DNA of 58,319 nt from Bacteroidaceae bacterium. Lineage in GTDB: Bacteria; Bacteroidota; Bacteroidia; Bacteroidales; Bacteroidaceae. A program made the translations under genes and the position numbers. The stretch covers positions 1 to 58,319 of the forward strand of contig JAFXVN010000056.1 of the NCBI GenBank assembly GCA_017524545.1, in the 5' to 3' direction. The notes under the pieces are model-generated. The model saw nothing but the letters and a program-made list of their open reading frames with translations, did no database searches and was not told where the DNA came from. Positions 34,085-42,495 of this stretch are shown in pieces. Each line of letters begins with the position of its first letter. Positions within the stretch are counted from its first letter, which is position 1.

Positions 34085-34178
34085 TTCTCAATTCATAATT
34101 CATAATTCATAATTAGGCTACGCTCGAAGGCTTGGCGAAGGAAATAATTATGAATTATGAATTAAGAATTATGAATTG
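34076..34178. repeat. Inverted-arm ATTCATA/ATTATGA element between nadB and trkH
   Basis: Left arm 34076-34115 is (AATTCATA)n, the centre 34116-34143 is GC-rich (GGCTACGCTCGAAGG and on), the right arm 34145-34178 is (ATTATGA)n. It can fold into a hairpin of about 35 bp. It provides the nadB stop codon and is the only sequence in front of trkH. Confidence 0.85.
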
Positions 34179-34186
34179 AAATAACT

Positions 34187-35659
34187 ATGAAAAAAGGCAT
34201 CCTCGGCATACTCATCATCATGGAGAGCTTCTTCCTGTTGCTCTCCATGGCAGTCGCTATCTTCTATGGCGAGGATGGCTGGCTCAGCTTCCTGCTGACG
34301 GCTCTTGGCACGGTAGGCATCGGCGCATTCTGCATCCTGCTGAGCCGCAAGGGAGAGAACAAGCGAATGCGCAGAGCCGACAACTTCCTCATCGTCGCCC
34401 TTTCGTGGATAGTGTTCTCCGTCATCGGCATGGTGCCGTTCCTTTGCCTCACGGACATGGACTTGGCAAGTGCCTTTTTCGAGACCATGAGCGGCTTCAC
34501 CACAACAGGCGCGACGTGCATCAGCGATATCGACAGCCTGCCCCGTTCCCTGCTCTTCTGGCGAGCCATAACCCAGTGGATAGGCGGCCTTGGCATCGTG
34601 GTCTTCTCCTTTGCCCTCATCCCCGTCTATGAGATGAAGAACAGCAACCTCTATTCTGCCGAGGTGACTGGCCTCGGACTCGACAAGCTGCGACCCAAGA
34701 TTGGCTCCACGGCAAGGCGCGTGCTCTTCATCTACCTGGTGCTCACTGGGGTCTGCGCCTTCCTCTACTGGCTCGGGCCGATGAACCTCTACGATGCCGT
34801 CTGCCATTCCTTCACGACGATAGCGACCGGTGGCTTCAGTACCCACTCCGCCAGCATCGCCTATTTCCACAGCAGCTATATAGAATATGTGGCCTCCTTC
34901 TTCATGCTGATAAGCAGCATCAATTTCTCGCTCTACTACTACATGAGCATCCGCCGGAGCCGCGTACTCTTCACCAACGAGGAGGTGCACGTCTTCTGCG
35001 GCTATATCGCTGCGGCGGTGGCGGGCTTCATGCTGCTTTTCTACTTTGCGCCGGTTCCCGAGAGTGCAAAGGACACGTTGCCGATGGGCTTTGAGGAGAC
35101 CTTCCGCTCGGCACTGTTCCACGTGAGTTCCGTGGCAACGAGCACCGGCTTCTCGGCACAGAAGTTCGACTATGTGTCTTGGGGAGCTTCGTTCTGGATG
35201 CCCACCGTTGTCATTATGGCAATCGGCGCGTGTGCGGGTAGCACGGCAGGCGGCATCAAGGTCATAAGAATCATCATCTGCGCCAAGAGCGTCTTCAACG
35301 AACTCATCCTGATGCTGCACCCCAGGGCAGTCCTTGGTGTGCGTGTCGGAAAACAAATAGTGCCTGAGCACAAGGTGCGTCAGGCACTATCATTCATCTT
35401 CATTTATATGCTGCTGGTGGTCATTGCCATGACCTGCTACTCTTTGCTTGGAGCCGACGTGGACACTGCCCTTGGCAGCAGCATCAGCATGTTGAGCAAC
35501 GTGGGACCTGGCACCGGTGCCACCGGACCCGCCAGCACTTTCGCCGGTGTGCCGGCTTCTGGCAAGTGGCTAATGAGCACCTACATGCTCATCGGCCGTC
35601 TGGAAATCTTCACCGTGCTCTTCCTCCTGATGCCCAACTACTGGAAGGACAGAAAATAG
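34187..35659 (+). CDS. trkH: TrkH-family potassium transporter
   Basis: A 490-residue polytopic membrane protein of the Trk/Ktr superfamily for K+ uptake. The four selectivity-filter (P-loop) segments are visible: SGFTTTGATCISDID, TIATGGFSTHSAS, SVATSTGFSAQKF and NVGPGTGATGPA. Linking hydrophobic helices are clear, and CAGSTAGGIKVIRI is family-typical. The cytoplasmic regulatory subunit TrkA is not next to it. No TAnnTTTG promoter is seen; it may be read from nadB through the inverted-arm element or from a promoter within it. Confidence 0.92.
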   Translation: MKKGILGILIIMESFFLLLSMAVAIFYGEDGWLSFLLTALGTVGIGAFCILLSRKGENKRMRRADNFLIVALSWIVFSVIGMVPFLCLTDMDLASAFFETMSGFTTTGATCISDIDSLPRSLLFWRAITQWIGGLGIVVFSFALIPVYEMKNSNLYSAEVTGLGLDKLRPKIGSTARRVLFIYLVLTGVCAFLYWLGPMNLYDAVCHSFTTIATGGFSTHSASIAYFHSSYIEYVASFFMLISSINFSLYYYMSIRRSRVLFTNEEVHVFCGYIAAAVAGFMLLFYFAPVPESAKDTLPMGFEETFRSALFHVSSVATSTGFSAQKFDYVSWGASFWMPTVVIMAIGACAGSTAGGIKVIRIIICAKSVFNELILMLHPRAVLGVRVGKQIVPEHKVRQALSFIFIYMLLVVIAMTCYSLLGADVDTALGSSISMLSNVGPGTGATGPASTFAGVPASGKWLMSTYMLIGRLEIFTVLFLLMPNYWKDRK

Positions 35660-35683
35660 GATTTGCTGGTGACGGCGGCAGCA

Positions 35684-37135
35684 TTAGTAGCTGAAACTTC
35701 CGGCTTTGAAAGTGATGTCAAAATCTGTGGATGTTATGCCCACCTGCATCTTCCAGTTGATTGTGTATGCCTGGTCAGCTGTTCCCTTATAGGTTTTCTT
35801 GAATATGCATTCGAAGGTTTCGGTCGGCATCGTTACCTTATTATATGGCGACCCGGCCACAGAGTTCACCGTAACGATGTAGGAACTCTTGTTCTCCATA
35901 AAGAGCTTGCCGTCGTACTCATGGCTACTCGTAGCGATGTCGTACTTGTTGCTGCCTTCGTATCTGATGGGCAGCAGGTCCTTGCTTTCACCGACGGTGA
36001 CGCTGCATGTCTTCTTGTAGCTGCCTGCCGTGAGCGTAATCGTTGCCTTACCTGCCTTTACAGGAGTGATGAGGCCATCAGAAGAAACCGTGGCTACGGT
36101 CGCCTTGGAAGACGTCCACTTCAGAGGTTCGTCCTGGGTCAGAACGGATGTCTGCGCCACTAACTGATACGGATAGTTCGGAATCAAAGACAGCGTCTTC
36201 AGCTCTTTGCCGTCGCCAAGGATACGCGCCGACCTAATCTGGGTGATTTTTACCTCCTCGGATATCATGTTCAGCATGTTGGTGTATTTGATGATACCCA
36301 CGCGCTCGTCCAGCTCCTCCGGCAAATCCTGAATCGACAGCTTGCCCTCGGTGTCGGCTGTCAGCCAATCCACGTTTTTGTTCACGCTAATCTTGTCTGT
36401 GCCAATTGCCGAGTTTATGGCCAACTTCATGCTGCTCACCTTGGCCTCGCTTATCACCACCTCTTTTGAGGAGGTGACGATTCTGCAGCCCTGCAGGATT
36501 GTGAAGCTGTCTTCCTTGCCCGTCTCATCGACATAGCTAATCGTGGTGCTTCTGTCTGCTCCGGTTTCGTTCGGAGAAACTGTGAACAGAATCTGCTTGG
36601 TGACACCGTCTTCGGCGGTCACGGCTGTCTTGTTGAACGTCACCCACGAGTCGGACGCATCCTTCAGGTTCTCCGGCTTGAAGCTCTCCTTGGGAGTGAT
36701 TGCCAGCACGCCTCCATCGGCATTGATGGTCAGCTGCTTGCCCTGGACAAAAGCAAAGGGCGAGCCACCGTCCTGGTATATATAGACCACATCGCTTGCT
36801 TCACCGCTCGTGAAACGGATGCTTGCGCTCCTGCTTGTCTCGTAGCCGTCATTGGCCGACACCTTGTAGATGAATGTGTATTCTCCCGAATTGCCGGCAC
36901 CGATACCGCCCCACGAAGACAGCTCAACCCAACCCTTGGCCTCCTCGCTTATCTCGTACTCTGGCTTGGTGTTGGTGTTCTTCAGTATCACGCGGATAAC
37001 GTCGCCCGAAGGGTCGGCATTGAATTCTTTTTGCTCAATGGACATGCCTGTTGTAGTAGGCTGCACCAGTTCCTCGTCTTCACTGCAACCCACAAAGGCA
37101 AACAATGCAATAAGAATAAATAGGTTCTTTCTCAT
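35684..37135 (-). CDS. Surface lipoprotein with BACON and Big_2-type Ig domains
   Basis: A 483-residue lipoprotein: MRKNLFILIALFAFVGC gives a lipobox with Cys17 followed by SEDEE, acidic residues as in the Bacteroidetes surface-export signal. Several beta-sandwich domains follow: a BACON-like stretch (GWVELSSWGGIG, SASIRFTSGEASDVVYIYQDGG), a second similar domain (DSWVTFNKTAV, TISYVDETGKEDSFTILQGC), and a Big_2 Ig domain (LKWTSSKATVATVSSDGLITPVKAG is split over about 330-365, ending KATITLTAG). The C-terminal 90 residues are unrecognised. BACON proteins often bind carbohydrate or mucin; the ligand is not known. Confidence 0.8.
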   Translation of the reverse strand: MRKNLFILIALFAFVGCSEDEELVQPTTTGMSIEQKEFNADPSGDVIRVILKNTNTKPEYEISEEAKGWVELSSWGGIGAGNSGEYTFIYKVSANDGYETSRSASIRFTSGEASDVVYIYQDGGSPFAFVQGKQLTINADGGVLAITPKESFKPENLKDASDSWVTFNKTAVTAEDGVTKQILFTVSPNETGADRSTTISYVDETGKEDSFTILQGCRIVTSSKEVVISEAKVSSMKLAINSAIGTDKISVNKNVDWLTADTEGKLSIQDLPEELDERVGIIKYTNMLNMISEEVKITQIRSARILGDGKELKTLSLIPNYPYQLVAQTSVLTQDEPLKWTSSKATVATVSSDGLITPVKAGKATITLTAGSYKKTCSVTVGESKDLLPIRYEGSNKYDIATSSHEYDGKLFMENKSSYIVTVNSVAGSPYNKVTMPTETFECIFKKTYKGTADQAYTINWKMQVGITSTDFDITFKAGSFSY

Positions 37136-37209
37136 TTTTATGTGTCAAATTATGTTCGTTTTGTTATATTTCTGCGCTAAAATAAGCGTAAATGCCACTT
37201 TTGCGCCCG

Positions 37210-37241
37210 CAAAGGTACGAATAAGTGAGCAAACAGCCAAA
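37210..37241 (-). promoter_or_regulatory. Promoter of the BACON lipoprotein gene
   Basis: TTTG at 37241-37238, a 20-bp spacer, and TACCTTTG at 37217-37210; leader of about 70 nt. Confidence 0.75.
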
Positions 37242-37329
37242 TTTATTCAGGCTTTTTCCATCGAAAGAGCCTCATGGCACACCTTTTCCGCATCATTTCC
37301 CGCCTTTGTGCTGTGCCGCAGCAGATTGT

Positions 37330-39897
37330 TTAATGTGCTTCGAGCCAGTTGGTACCCCAGCCGCAGTCGGCAATGAGGGGGACACTGAGGGCAGCGGCAC
37401 CCTGCATCGCTTCGACGACGAGGTTTTGCAGCCGTTCCTTTTCCTCGGGCAGGACAGAGAAGTTGAGTTCGTCGTGGACCTGCAGTATCATCTTCGACTG
37501 CAAACCCTCTTCCTTGATGCGGTGCTGGACGCGAATCATCGCAATCTTGATGATGTCGGCGGCGCTGCCTTGAATGGGGGCGTTGATGGCGTTGCGCTCT
37601 GCATAACCGCGAACGACGGCGTTGTGGCTGTTGATGTCGGGCAGCTGGCAGCGACGGTGGAAAATGGTCTCAGCATAACCCTTCTCGCGAACCATCTCGA
37701 TGCTCTTCTCCATGTATGCCTTCACGCCCGGATAGGTGACGAAGTACTCGTCGATGAGCTGCTTGGCTTCTTGGCGGGAAACGCCAAGACGCTCGGCAAG
37801 TCCGAAGGCACTGATGCCGTAGATGATGCCGAAGTTGGCAGTCTTGGCCTTTCGCCTTTCGTCGGACGTGACTTCGCCCAACGGCTTCTTGAAAATCTTT
37901 GCTGCCGTGGCGGCATGAATGTCGTTGCCTTGCAGGAAAGCGTCTATGAGGTTGGCATCCTGACTGAGATGCGCCATGATGCGCAACTCGATTTGGCTGT
38001 AGTCGGCACTGAAGAAGAGCTGTCCAGGATAGGGGATGAACGCCTTGCGAACCTCCTTGCCCTGAGCCTCGCGGACAGGGATGTTCTGCAGGTTGGGATT
38101 GGACGAAGAGAGGCGACCCGTAGCTGTAACCGTCTGATTGAACGAAGTGTGGATGTGTCCGGTCTCTGGATTGATGAGCTGCGGCAGGGCATCGATATAG
38201 GTGCTCAACAGCTTCTTCAATCCTCTGTAGTCGAGAATTTTGCCGACAATCGGGTGCTTCCGTCTGAGCGCTTCCAGCACTTCCTCGTTCGTGACGTACT
38301 GTCCAGTTTTTGTCTTCTTGGCTTTGCTGTCGAGCTTCAACGTGTCGAAGAGCACTTCGCCGACCTGCTTGGGGCTGGATATGTTGAAGTCGATGCCAGC
38401 AAGGGCATGTATCTCCTGTTCGAGCGCCAGCATCTGTTCGGTGAAAAGGCGGCTCGTCTCTTTCAGCCCATCGGTGTCAATCAAGACACCAGCCTCTTCC
38501 ATTTCAGCCAGGACAGGCATCAAGGGCATTTCTATGTCGGTGAAAAGCTCCCAAAGCCCTTCCCGCTTAAGTTCCGCTTCAAGGCTTTGTTTCAGCCCCG
38601 CCACGTCTTTGCAGCCATAGACAGAAAGCAGATAGTCGAGGTAGTGTCGCATTTCGGGATGCAGCAGGTAGTGGGCAATCTCGGTGTCGAACATCGGCTT
38701 GTCCGTCAGCCCCTGGGCCTTGAGTTCCCGCCAATGCGCTTTGAGGTTGTGGCCGACCACGATGTCGTTTTCAAGTACAAAGGGCGTGTTTGGAAACGTA
38801 GCCTGCTTAGTTGACCAATTAGACGTGCCTAATTGGTCAATTAGGCGTGTTGTGTTGGCCGACGTAACGTGCTGTGTTGTTTCGCTCGTGCTGAACAGGT
38901 CGAGCTGCACTGGCAGTTCTTCTTTCTTCTTTGGTTCAGGGGCTGCGGCAAACAAATCGAGCTGCATGGAACCGTCGTTGTTCTTTTGAATGGCGGCTGG
39001 TTTGCTCTCCTCCTCGGTGGAGGCTGGGAGGAGGCTTTTCTTGTTCAGCAGCTGGCGGAACTCCAAGCGCTTGTACAGCTCCTGCAGCTTGCTATAGTCC
39101 GGCTCCTGCAGCTTCAGAAGTTCCATGTCGAGGCTGATGGGCACCTCCTGGTTGATGGTGGCAAGCCACTTGCTCTGGCGGATTTGTTCGACGTTCGCCT
39201 CAACCTTTTCCTTCAAGGCACCTTTCAGCTTGTCGGTGGAAGCCAGCAGGTTTTCGATGCTGCCGAACTCCACAATGAGCTTCTGGGCCGTCTTCTCGCC
39301 CACGCCAGGACAGCCGGGGATGTTATCGACGGCATCGCCCATCAGTCCCAGCATGTCGATGACTTGCAGGGGCGACTGCAATCCCCATTTCTTCTTAACT
39401 TCCTCCACGCCCAGAATCTCTGCCTCGTTGTTCTTGCCAACTGGCGGACGGTACATCTTCACCCTGTCCGTGACGAGCTGACCATAATCCTTGTCGGGGG
39501 TCATCATATAGGTCTCGATGCCTGCCAAGTCTGCCTGGTGGGCAAGTGTGCCGATGACATCGTCTGCCTCATAGCCTTGCACTTCGAGCACAGGGATGCG
39601 GTAGGCAGCAAGAATATCCTTGATGATGGGAACAGCGAAGCGTATGGCCTCGGGCGTTTCCTCGCGCTGCGCTTTGTAGAGCGGGAAGGCTTCGTGGCGG
39701 AAAGTGCCGCCGTGGGGGTCGAAGGCGACACCCAGATGCGTGGGCTGACCCTTGGCAATGACCTCCTCGAGTGTGTTGACAAAGCCGAGGATGGCCGATG
39801 TGTTCTCGCCCTTCGAGTTGATACGCGGGTTCTTGATGAAGGCGTAATAGGCGCGGTAAATGAGCGCGTATGCGTCTAATAAATAGAGTTTCTGCAT
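37330..39897 (-). CDS. polA: DNA polymerase I with degenerate 3'-5' exonuclease domain and two clamp-binding-like motifs
   Basis: An 855-residue polymerase I for Okazaki processing and repair. The 5' nuclease domain (1-300) keeps its acidic residues (YEADDVIGTLA, TPDKDYGQLV, MGDAVDNIPGCPGVGEKTA). The polymerase domain is complete: motif A FFSADYSQIELRIMA, motif B RRKAKTANFGIIYG, motif C ILQVHDELNF. Between them the 3'-5' exonuclease region is short: exo motif I (D-T-E) is missing and only FDTEIAHYLLHPE and flanking parts remain, so proofreading is probably lost. The linker has two QLDLF motifs (QLDLFAAAP, QLDLFSTSE), the beta-clamp-binding consensus. A palindromic repeat is inserted in frame (38811-38840). 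Start is ATG 39895-39897. Confidence 0.93.
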   Translation of the reverse strand: MQKLYLLDAYALIYRAYYAFIKNPRINSKGENTSAILGFVNTLEEVIAKGQPTHLGVAFDPHGGTFRHEAFPLYKAQREETPEAIRFAVPIIKDILAAYRIPVLEVQGYEADDVIGTLAHQADLAGIETYMMTPDKDYGQLVTDRVKMYRPPVGKNNEAEILGVEEVKKKWGLQSPLQVIDMLGLMGDAVDNIPGCPGVGEKTAQKLIVEFGSIENLLASTDKLKGALKEKVEANVEQIRQSKWLATINQEVPISLDMELLKLQEPDYSKLQELYKRLEFRQLLNKKSLLPASTEEESKPAAIQKNNDGSMQLDLFAAAPEPKKKEELPVQLDLFSTSETTQHVTSANTTRLIDQLGTSNWSTKQATFPNTPFVLENDIVVGHNLKAHWRELKAQGLTDKPMFDTEIAHYLLHPEMRHYLDYLLSVYGCKDVAGLKQSLEAELKREGLWELFTDIEMPLMPVLAEMEEAGVLIDTDGLKETSRLFTEQMLALEQEIHALAGIDFNISSPKQVGEVLFDTLKLDSKAKKTKTGQYVTNEEVLEALRRKHPIVGKILDYRGLKKLLSTYIDALPQLINPETGHIHTSFNQTVTATGRLSSSNPNLQNIPVREAQGKEVRKAFIPYPGQLFFSADYSQIELRIMAHLSQDANLIDAFLQGNDIHAATAAKIFKKPLGEVTSDERRKAKTANFGIIYGISAFGLAERLGVSRQEAKQLIDEYFVTYPGVKAYMEKSIEMVREKGYAETIFHRRCQLPDINSHNAVVRGYAERNAINAPIQGSAADIIKIAMIRVQHRIKEEGLQSKMILQVHDELNFSVLPEEKERLQNLVVEAMQGAAALSVPLIADCGWGTNWLEAH
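38811..38840. repeat. Palindromic repeat inserted in the polA linker
   Basis: TTGACCAATTAG (38811-38822) and CTAATTGGTCAA (38829-38840) form a perfect 12-bp inverted repeat around 6 bp; flanking TTAG/TTAGGCG extend it. In frame, it encodes IDQLGTSNWS just where exonuclease motif I would be expected. Confidence 0.85.
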
Positions 39898-39906
39898 CAA
39901 TAATAT

Positions 39907-39999
39907 AATTAAGAATTAAGAGTTCTGACTTATGAGTTAAGAGTTGTCGGCGCAAAATTACGAAATTATTCTTAATTCTTAACTCTTAATTCTTAATTT
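39907..39999. repeat. Inverted-arm AATTAAG element between polA and the polyprenyl synthase gene
   Basis: Left arm 39907-39945 is AATTAAG/AGTTAAG units; right arm 39965-39999 is CTTAATT/CTTAACT units. The centre holds the polA -7 box. The arms lie across the divergent promoter region. Confidence 0.8.
39953..39960 (-). promoter_or_regulatory. Promoter -7 element (TAATTTTG) of polA
   Basis: Exact TAnnTTTG, 55 bp upstream of ATG 39897, located in the centre of an inverted-arm element whose right arm covers the -33 region. Confidence 0.5.
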
Positions 40000-40004
40000 C
40001 TTCG

Positions 40005-40012
40005 TACCTTTG
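40005..40012 (+). promoter_or_regulatory. Promoter -7 element (TACCTTTG) of the polyprenyl synthase gene
   Basis: Exact TAnnTTTG, 19 bp upstream of ATG 40032; the -33 region is made of the heptamer arm and has no TTTG. Confidence 0.65.
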
Positions 40013-40031
40013 CAGCCGAAAAATGCGATAA

Positions 40032-41003
40032 ATGGATTTACTTGATAAGATAAAGGCTCCAGTTGCAGCCGAAATGGAGCAATTCAATGATGCTTTCCGC
40101 AAAACGCTCTACAGCAAAAACCCTCTGCTGGAAAAGGCTGTTGAGCTCTTACTCAAAGCCCCAGGCAAACAGCTCCGCCCCATCCTTGTAATGCTTGCTG
40201 CCCGTATGGTTGGCAAGGTGGATGACAAGGTTATCAATGTGGCTCTTGCACTGGAGATGCTGCACACGGCTTCCCTGGTACACGATGATGTGGTGGATGA
40301 AAGCGACCGCCGTCGCGGACTGCCTTCCCTCAATGCTTTCCTTTCCAACCAGACAGCTGTTCTGGCTGGTGATTTCATCCTGAGCAAGGCTCTGGAATGT
40401 GCTGCGCTGACGGAAGATGTACGTGTGGTTCGCTACATTGCACAGCTCGGACAGTCGCTTGCCGACGGCGAACTTCTGCAGCTCGACAGCCAGGACTCTG
40501 AGCGATTCTCGGAGGCTGCCTACTTCGACATCATCAGCCGAAAGACAGCGAGCCTCTTCTCCGTCTGCGCCCGTCTGGGCACTCTTGCAGCAGGAGGCTC
40601 GGAAGCAGAGGCAGAACGTCTGTCACAGTTCGGCAAGCTCATCGGCCTGTGTTTCCAGTTGCGCGACGATGTCTTCGACTACGGCACAGCAGAGGTGGGC
40701 AAGCCGCTTGGCAACGACATGAAGGAGGGCAAGCTCACGCTGCCTGCCATCTATGCCGTGAAGTATGGCGAAGATGCACAGATGCGCGAACTGGCCATGA
40801 AAGTGCGCCGCCGCGAAGCCAGCTTCGAAGAGATACAGCAGCTCATCGACTTCACCATAAGCAAAGGCGGTCTGGAGTATGCTGCCTGGCACATGAAAGA
40901 CATGCGGGGCATGGCAGACGGCCTCATCGACGACACTCGCGACCCTGCAATCACCGAAGCCCTGCACCTGCTTGCCTCGTTTGTTGCAGAGCGCGTATTC
41001 TAA
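40032..41003 (+). CDS. All-trans polyprenyl diphosphate synthase
   Basis: A 323-residue isoprenyl synthase that extends isopentenyl units, probably for the menaquinone side chain used by the fumarate reductase system. First Asp-rich motif LVHDDVVDESDRRRG, second QLRDDVFDYG, with GKQLRPILVMLAA near the N-terminus and GKPLGNDMKEGKLTLPAIYA near the second motif. The residues before the first Asp motif (LEMLHTASLVHDD) are typical of medium- to long-chain synthases; the chain length is not certain. It is a single-gene unit converging on the oxidoreductase gene, 3 bp away. Confidence 0.9.
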   Translation: MDLLDKIKAPVAAEMEQFNDAFRKTLYSKNPLLEKAVELLLKAPGKQLRPILVMLAARMVGKVDDKVINVALALEMLHTASLVHDDVVDESDRRRGLPSLNAFLSNQTAVLAGDFILSKALECAALTEDVRVVRYIAQLGQSLADGELLQLDSQDSERFSEAAYFDIISRKTASLFSVCARLGTLAAGGSEAEAERLSQFGKLIGLCFQLRDDVFDYGTAEVGKPLGNDMKEGKLTLPAIYAVKYGEDAQMRELAMKVRRREASFEEIQQLIDFTISKGGLEYAAWHMKDMRGMADGLIDDTRDPAITEALHLLASFVAERVF

Positions 41004-41006
41004 TAG

Positions 41007-42383
41007 CTATCCTCTCCTTTCCAAATATGGAAGGGTGTAAGGACGGCGGTAGTCGTAGTAGTAGAGACGGTGTGCGAAGGCTTCCTTGTCGCCGTCAAAT
41101 GTCAATGTTGCGGGGTTCCAATGCACGGGACGCTTCAGTTCGCGGGCAATGTTGAACAGGCAGCAGAGCGTGTTGGTGCTGCAGCCGTATTCCACTGGCG
41201 CTATCGGGTCTTTGTGCTCGCGGATGGCATCAATGAAGTTCTGCATGTGCGGAGAGCTTACTTCGTACTGTCCGGCGGCAATGTCCTCCTGCTGCTTCTT
41301 CAGCTTTTTGCTGTCGGAACACTCGATATAGCCGCGTGCCACCTTCAGCCAGCCGTTATCACCGATGAACTTAATGCCTTTGTCGTTAGGATTGTCGGTA
41401 AACGGGCGCTCCTGCATGATGATGCCGTTGGCATATTTCATCGTGGCGTATTCGGCTCCGTTATAGCCCTGCGGGATGAACTCGACGGGGCCAAGTCCGT
41501 CCATGCCGATGGCGGCCTGTGCGATGTCGTACATGTGTGCGCCCCAGTCGGCGGGAAATCCGTTGCCCGTCTCTTCGTACCATCGCCAGGCTCCCCAAAG
41601 TGTCTCGTTCTTGTCAGGGTCGAGCGTAACGACGGGGCAGATGTCGGGATGATAATGCACCTTCGGGTTGTTGAGCGGCCCGAGCCAGAGGTTGAAGTTC
41701 AGGTTGTCAGGTACGGGCATTTCAGGAAGGTCGAAAGGCTTTGGCGGGTCACCCACACGGACGTGTATTTCCTTGATGTCTCCTATCGCGCCGCTGCGCA
41801 CGAGAGCGATGGCAGTCTGAAACTCCGAGCTGCTACGCTGCTGGCTGCCCATCTGAAGAATGCGGTTGTTGGCTCGCACGGCACGCTGCACGGCCAGACC
41901 CTCGGTGATGGTGTATGCCAAAGGTTTCTGCACATAGACATCCTTACCAGCCTGCAACGAGTGTACAGCCACGAGGGCGTGCCAGTGGTCGGGCGTAGCA
42001 ATCTCAATGGCATCGATGTCCTTGCGCTCCAGCAAACGCTCGTATTCCTCATAGACATCGCAGCGCACGGGCATCGACTTGTCTTTCTGCCACTTCGTCA
42101 CATAGCGGCGGAAACGCTCGCGCTTGATGCTATCGACATCGCAGCAGGCTGCCACCTGTACGCCCGGACACGACGCAAAGCTGCGGAAGTCGCTGCATCC
42201 CTGCTGTCCAAGGCCCACGAAGCCCAGCACCACTCTGTCGCTTGGTGCTATGCGCACACCATCTACGGTGAAGCTCGGCAGTATCATAAATCCAGCAATA
42301 CCAGTGCCCGCAGTAGTCAGAAACTGCCGCCGCGACATGTTCCTGGTCTCTTTCCTGTTTGTCTTGTTTTCTTTCTTGTTCAT
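41007..42383 (-). CDS. Gfo/Idh/MocA-family oxidoreductase with twin-arginine signal
   Basis: A 458-residue NAD(P)-dependent sugar oxidoreductase or glycosidase-like protein. ATG 42381-42383 is followed by a twin-arginine signal (MSRRQFLTTAGTGIAGF), so it is likely exported folded. The Rossmann fold has GFVGLGQQGCSD, and the family motifs are EIATPDHWHALVAVHSLQAGKDVYVQKPLAYT cut into EIATPDHWH and DVYVQKPLA (Lys of the EKP-like motif). The C-terminal domain includes WRWYEETGNGFPADWGAH and EFIPQGYNGAEYATMKY. Exported members in Bacteroidetes often act on glycans. The substrate is not known. Confidence 0.88.
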   Translation of the reverse strand: MNKKENKTNRKETRNMSRRQFLTTAGTGIAGFMILPSFTVDGVRIAPSDRVVLGFVGLGQQGCSDFRSFASCPGVQVAACCDVDSIKRERFRRYVTKWQKDKSMPVRCDVYEEYERLLERKDIDAIEIATPDHWHALVAVHSLQAGKDVYVQKPLAYTITEGLAVQRAVRANNRILQMGSQQRSSSEFQTAIALVRSGAIGDIKEIHVRVGDPPKPFDLPEMPVPDNLNFNLWLGPLNNPKVHYHPDICPVVTLDPDKNETLWGAWRWYEETGNGFPADWGAHMYDIAQAAIGMDGLGPVEFIPQGYNGAEYATMKYANGIIMQERPFTDNPNDKGIKFIGDNGWLKVARGYIECSDSKKLKKQQEDIAAGQYEVSSPHMQNFIDAIREHKDPIAPVEYGCSTNTLCCLFNIARELKRPVHWNPATLTFDGDKEAFAHRLYYYDYRRPYTLPYLERRG

Positions 42384-42418
42384 GGTGATAAAGGTTAATA
42401 ATTTGCTGTTTCTCGCTA

Positions 42419-42426
42419 CAAAGTTA
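42419..42426 (-). promoter_or_regulatory. Promoter -7 element (TAACTTTG) of the oxidoreductase gene
   Basis: Exact TAnnTTTG, 35 bp upstream of ATG 42383, with TTG about 19 bp further upstream. Confidence 0.6.
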
Positions 42427-42468
42427 AACAAAAAAGCTTTATTCACCAACAATAATCGAAAATAATCG

Positions 42469-42476
42469 TACCTTTG
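42469..42476 (+). promoter_or_regulatory. Promoter -7 element (TACCTTTG) of gluQRS
   Basis: Exact TAnnTTTG, 19 bp upstream of ATG 42496; divergent from the oxidoreductase promoter. Confidence 0.65.
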
Positions 42477-42495
42477 CGACAAGGAAAGACTATTT

